From positions 1-8,482 of the forward strand of contig CALMMI010000603.1 in assembly GCA_937868245.1 (NCBI GenBank): a stretch of 8,482 nucleotides of DNA, read 5' to 3'. Positions 7,431 through 8,482 of this stretch are shown here, one piece after another. Each line of letters begins with the position of its first letter. Position 1 is the stretch's first letter. Under the pieces are notes generated by a model, which worked only from the letters and a program-made list of their open reading frames with translations, was not told the DNA's origin and ran no database searches. Position numbers and translations under genes: made by a program. Source of the stretch: an uncultured Ignavibacteria bacterium (lineage in GTDB: Bacteria; Bacteroidota; Ignavibacteria; Kapaibacteriales; UBA961).

Positions 7431-7446
7431 AGAGTTGCATAACTCT
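7431..7446. promoter_or_regulatory. 16-bp dyad AGAGTT-GCAT-AACTCT at the -33 position
   Basis: Perfect 6-bp inverted arms (7431-7436 and 7441-7446) separated by GCAT. It begins 18 bp upstream of the -7 element, covering roughly -33 to -48 of the predicted transcript, exactly where a -33 box would be. It could be an activator or repressor site for the secreted protein gene. A six-base arm can arise by chance, so confidence is low. Confidence 0.3.
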
Positions 7447-7572
7447 TGAAATTACTTGCATTATTCCCACATGTTCAAGCTTCAGGTGCATTGGGATTTA
7501 ATACAATGGGTCATATAAAGTGATTTGCTTTTAGAAGGAAAAATTCAAAGTGGGAAATTTTCGCAAGCAGTT

Positions 7573-7590
7573 TTCAAAGTAGTGTTTGAA
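7573..7590. repeat. TTCAAA-N6-TTTGAA dyad plus nearby direct copy
   Basis: Inverted arms TTCAAA (7573-7578) and TTTGAA (7585-7590) with a 6-bp spacer. The 8-mer TTCAAAGT of the left arm occurs again at 7544-7551, 29 bp away. This could be a regulator-binding cluster, but it lies more than 200 bp from the downstream ATG and such AT-rich words recur easily. Confidence 0.25.
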
Positions 7591-7666
7591 CAATAAAACT
7601 AAATATCGAATTAGTTCATTATAGAGAAATTTAGTGATTTATATATAATGAATATATCAAAAACGA

Positions 7667-7695
7667 AAAGCTGCTTTGGGTAAGAAAGCAGCTTT
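7667..7695 (-). terminator. Rho-independent terminator of the acidic protein gene
   Basis: A perfect 11-bp inverted repeat, AAAGCTGCTTT (7667-7677) and AAAGCAGCTTT (7685-7695), with a 7-nt loop. On the minus strand the stem is followed by TCGTTTTTG, a usable U-tract. On the plus strand the stem is followed by AGAAAATTAA with no T-run, so the direction is minus. It sits about 75 bp past the stop at 7771 and should end the transcript of the two genes to its right. Confidence 0.8.
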
Positions 7696-7770
7696 AGAAA
7701 ATTAAACATCAATGTAAAATACAATACATGTTTAAAATATATACTTATTGATCATCAGCGAGAGCTTAAA

Positions 7771-8112
7771 TTAATCTCCATTGTCTTCATCCAAATCAGA
7801 ATGATTATCTCCGCCTAAACTATAATAGTTGTTTTCTTCATCTTCACTTCCAATTTCCTCTTGCTCGTCATCCAATTCCGAGCCGGGTATATCTAAATCG
7901 CTGCCCGATTGATCATCATCAAAAGTTTTTTCGTTGAAATTAGTGCCAAAATCATCAAGAGAATTTGCACGTTTCTTTTGGGAAATATCTTCAGGGTCAA
8001 TATCCTGTTCTTCTTTAAATTGATTGTAGATATCTTCTGTTTCAGGATAGACAGGATATCCGGACGGATTTTCATTACCATCACTTTTTTTAGAATTATC
8101 AGGGGGTATCAT
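7771..8112 (-). CDS. Small, highly acidic conserved hypothetical protein
   Basis: A 113-residue protein with 36 Asp/Glu and only 7 Lys/Arg, and no signal peptide, membrane segment or cysteine. The N-terminal part holds Y-P-V-Y-P-x-T-E-D-I-Y (19-29) and E-x-D-I-D-P-E-D (35-42). The C-terminal part, SDLDIPGSELDD (71-82) then E-D-E-E-N-N-Y-Y-S-L-G-G-D (90-102), looks like a conserved motif block I associate with Bacteroidota hypothetical proteins. No function is known to me; it is likely disordered and could bind a basic partner or metal ions, which is inference. The start ATG has a weak GGA about 8 bp upstream. It lies 39 bp after the eRF1-like gene in the same direction and is followed by a strong terminator, so it is probably the last gene of that transcript. 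Confidence 0.75.
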   Translation of the reverse strand: MIPPDNSKKSDGNENPSGYPVYPETEDIYNQFKEEQDIDPEDISQKKRANSLDDFGTNFNEKTFDDDQSGSDLDIPGSELDDEQEEIGSEDEENNYYSLGGDNHSDLDEDNGD

Positions 8113-8151
8113 ATAGATTCCATTAATTTGAATGTTTTATACATAAGCGGA

Positions 8152-8482
8152 CTAATGTATAGAAAAATGTTCTTTAACAAAAGCATGTTGCTGATTTTCT
8201 GTCATTTTATCCGAAGGTTTTGCTTCAATTTTAATATTATCAAAATGATGATCAGCTTTTAAAATATGCAATAACTCAATTTTCGCATCAGTAGGACCAA
8301 AAAGAATAACTTCGTCGTAACTTTTAATAGTTTCTGCTGATCTCTTATAATAATCAGTCTGAAGATGTTGTTCCTTATTATGTATCAAGCTTTCACTTTC
8401 GCTTAAAGTATGATCATTACCTGAATGCACTGTTTTAGTCAAAATATTGTCAGTTTTTACAATACCTGATGCAGTTGTTATT
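8152..8482 (-). CDS. Small protein resembling eRF1 domain 3, 5' end cut by window edge
   Basis: The frame stays open from the TAG at 8152-8154 to the right edge, showing 109 C-terminal residues plus a partial codon; the true start lies outside. A TTG at 8440-8442 could be taken as a start, but the reading frame continues past it, so I treat the gene as truncated. The core is Y-D-E-V-I-L-F-G-P-T-D-A-K-I-E-L followed by ILKADHHF and K-M-T-E-N-Q-Q-H-A-F-V. F-G-P-x-x-A-K resembles the loop in domain 3 of archaeal/eukaryotic release factors (bacterial baeRF-like proteins), and I recall Bacteroidota homologues of about 130-140 residues. If so, it may act on ribosomes or stress-related processes; the function is unproven. 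It is probably co-transcribed with the acidic protein 39 bp downstream. Confidence 0.7.
   Translation of the reverse strand, partial: ITTASGIVKTDNILTKTVHSGNDHTLSESESLIHNKEQHLQTDYYKRSAETIKSYDEVILFGPTDAKIELLHILKADHHFDNIKIEAKPSDKMTENQQHAFVKEHFSIH

Larger units (their letters stand above)
7361..7770. other. 410-bp intergenic spacer
   Basis: No credible coding frame is seen on either strand. From right to left it holds about 75 bp of AT-rich sequence after the acidic protein gene, the hairpin terminator (7667-7695), an AT-rich stretch, the TTCAAA/TTTGAA dyad (7573-7590) with an extra direct copy of TTCAAAGT at 7544-7551, and then the dyad and -7 element before the secreted protein gene. The remaining sequence shows nothing I can name. 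Confidence 0.7.

Noticed and set aside
7464..7556. Distant inverted pair TTCCCAC (7464-7470) and GTGGGAA (7550-7556)
   Set aside because: Seven-base arms about 80 bp apart do not form a convincing structure or mobile-element end, and there is no transposase nearby.
7909..8262. 117-codon plus-strand open frame opposite the acidic and eRF1-like genes
   Set aside because: Its Phe/Ile-rich sequence is what the complement of Asp/Glu-rich codons produces. It bridges two minus-strand genes and the gap between them.

Overview
The window suggests a Bacteroidota chromosome, most likely from the Sphingobacteriia/Chitinophagia side. The DNA is AT-rich and Shine-Dalgarno sequences are mostly absent. There is one good TAnnTTTG-type -7 promoter element, and the protein families are typical of that phylum (AraC/hybrid-kinase pair, GH130, YYYLPD-type secreted protein, acidic protein ending in a YYSLGGD-like motif). 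The phylum is inferred from these features; no marker gene is present.

Every supported gene lies on the minus strand, so the region reads from right to left. (1) 8482-7771: the C-terminal part of a small protein resembling eRF1 domain 3, followed by a very acidic small hypothetical protein, closed by a strong hairpin terminator at 7667-7695. (2) 7361-7770: a 410-bp spacer holding that terminator, two dyads and the likely promoter of the next gene. (3) 7360-6860: a small secreted protein with a Gly/Lys-rich basic tail. (4) 6799-2592: a carbohydrate/lipid cassette. It holds a GH130 mannoside phosphorylase-like enzyme, a 796-residue two-domain glycosyltransferase whose start overlaps the GH130 stop by 4 bp, and, 33 bp further on, a polytopic membrane methyltransferase of the PEMT/ICMT type. 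(5) 2505-1: a regulatory pair, an AraC-type regulator with a possible degenerate HMA-like N-terminal domain, then (1 bp later) a soluble PAS-HisKA-HATPase-REC-Hpt hybrid histidine kinase that runs off the left edge of the window.

The GH130 and glycosyltransferase genes are probably translationally coupled and act on the same, probably mannose-containing, glycan. The glycosyltransferase would build it and the GH130 enzyme would remodel or phosphorolyse it; substrate and direction are inferred. The methyltransferase could modify a lipid in the same pathway, but only position links it. The AraC/kinase pair is coupled to itself, and nothing in the sequence proves that it controls the cassette. 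The unusual items are the glycosyltransferase fused to an alpha/alpha-toroid-like domain and lacking the classical E-x7-E motif, its coupling to GH130, and the single-cysteine HMA-like regulator. I see no mobile element, CRISPR array, tRNA or rRNA.
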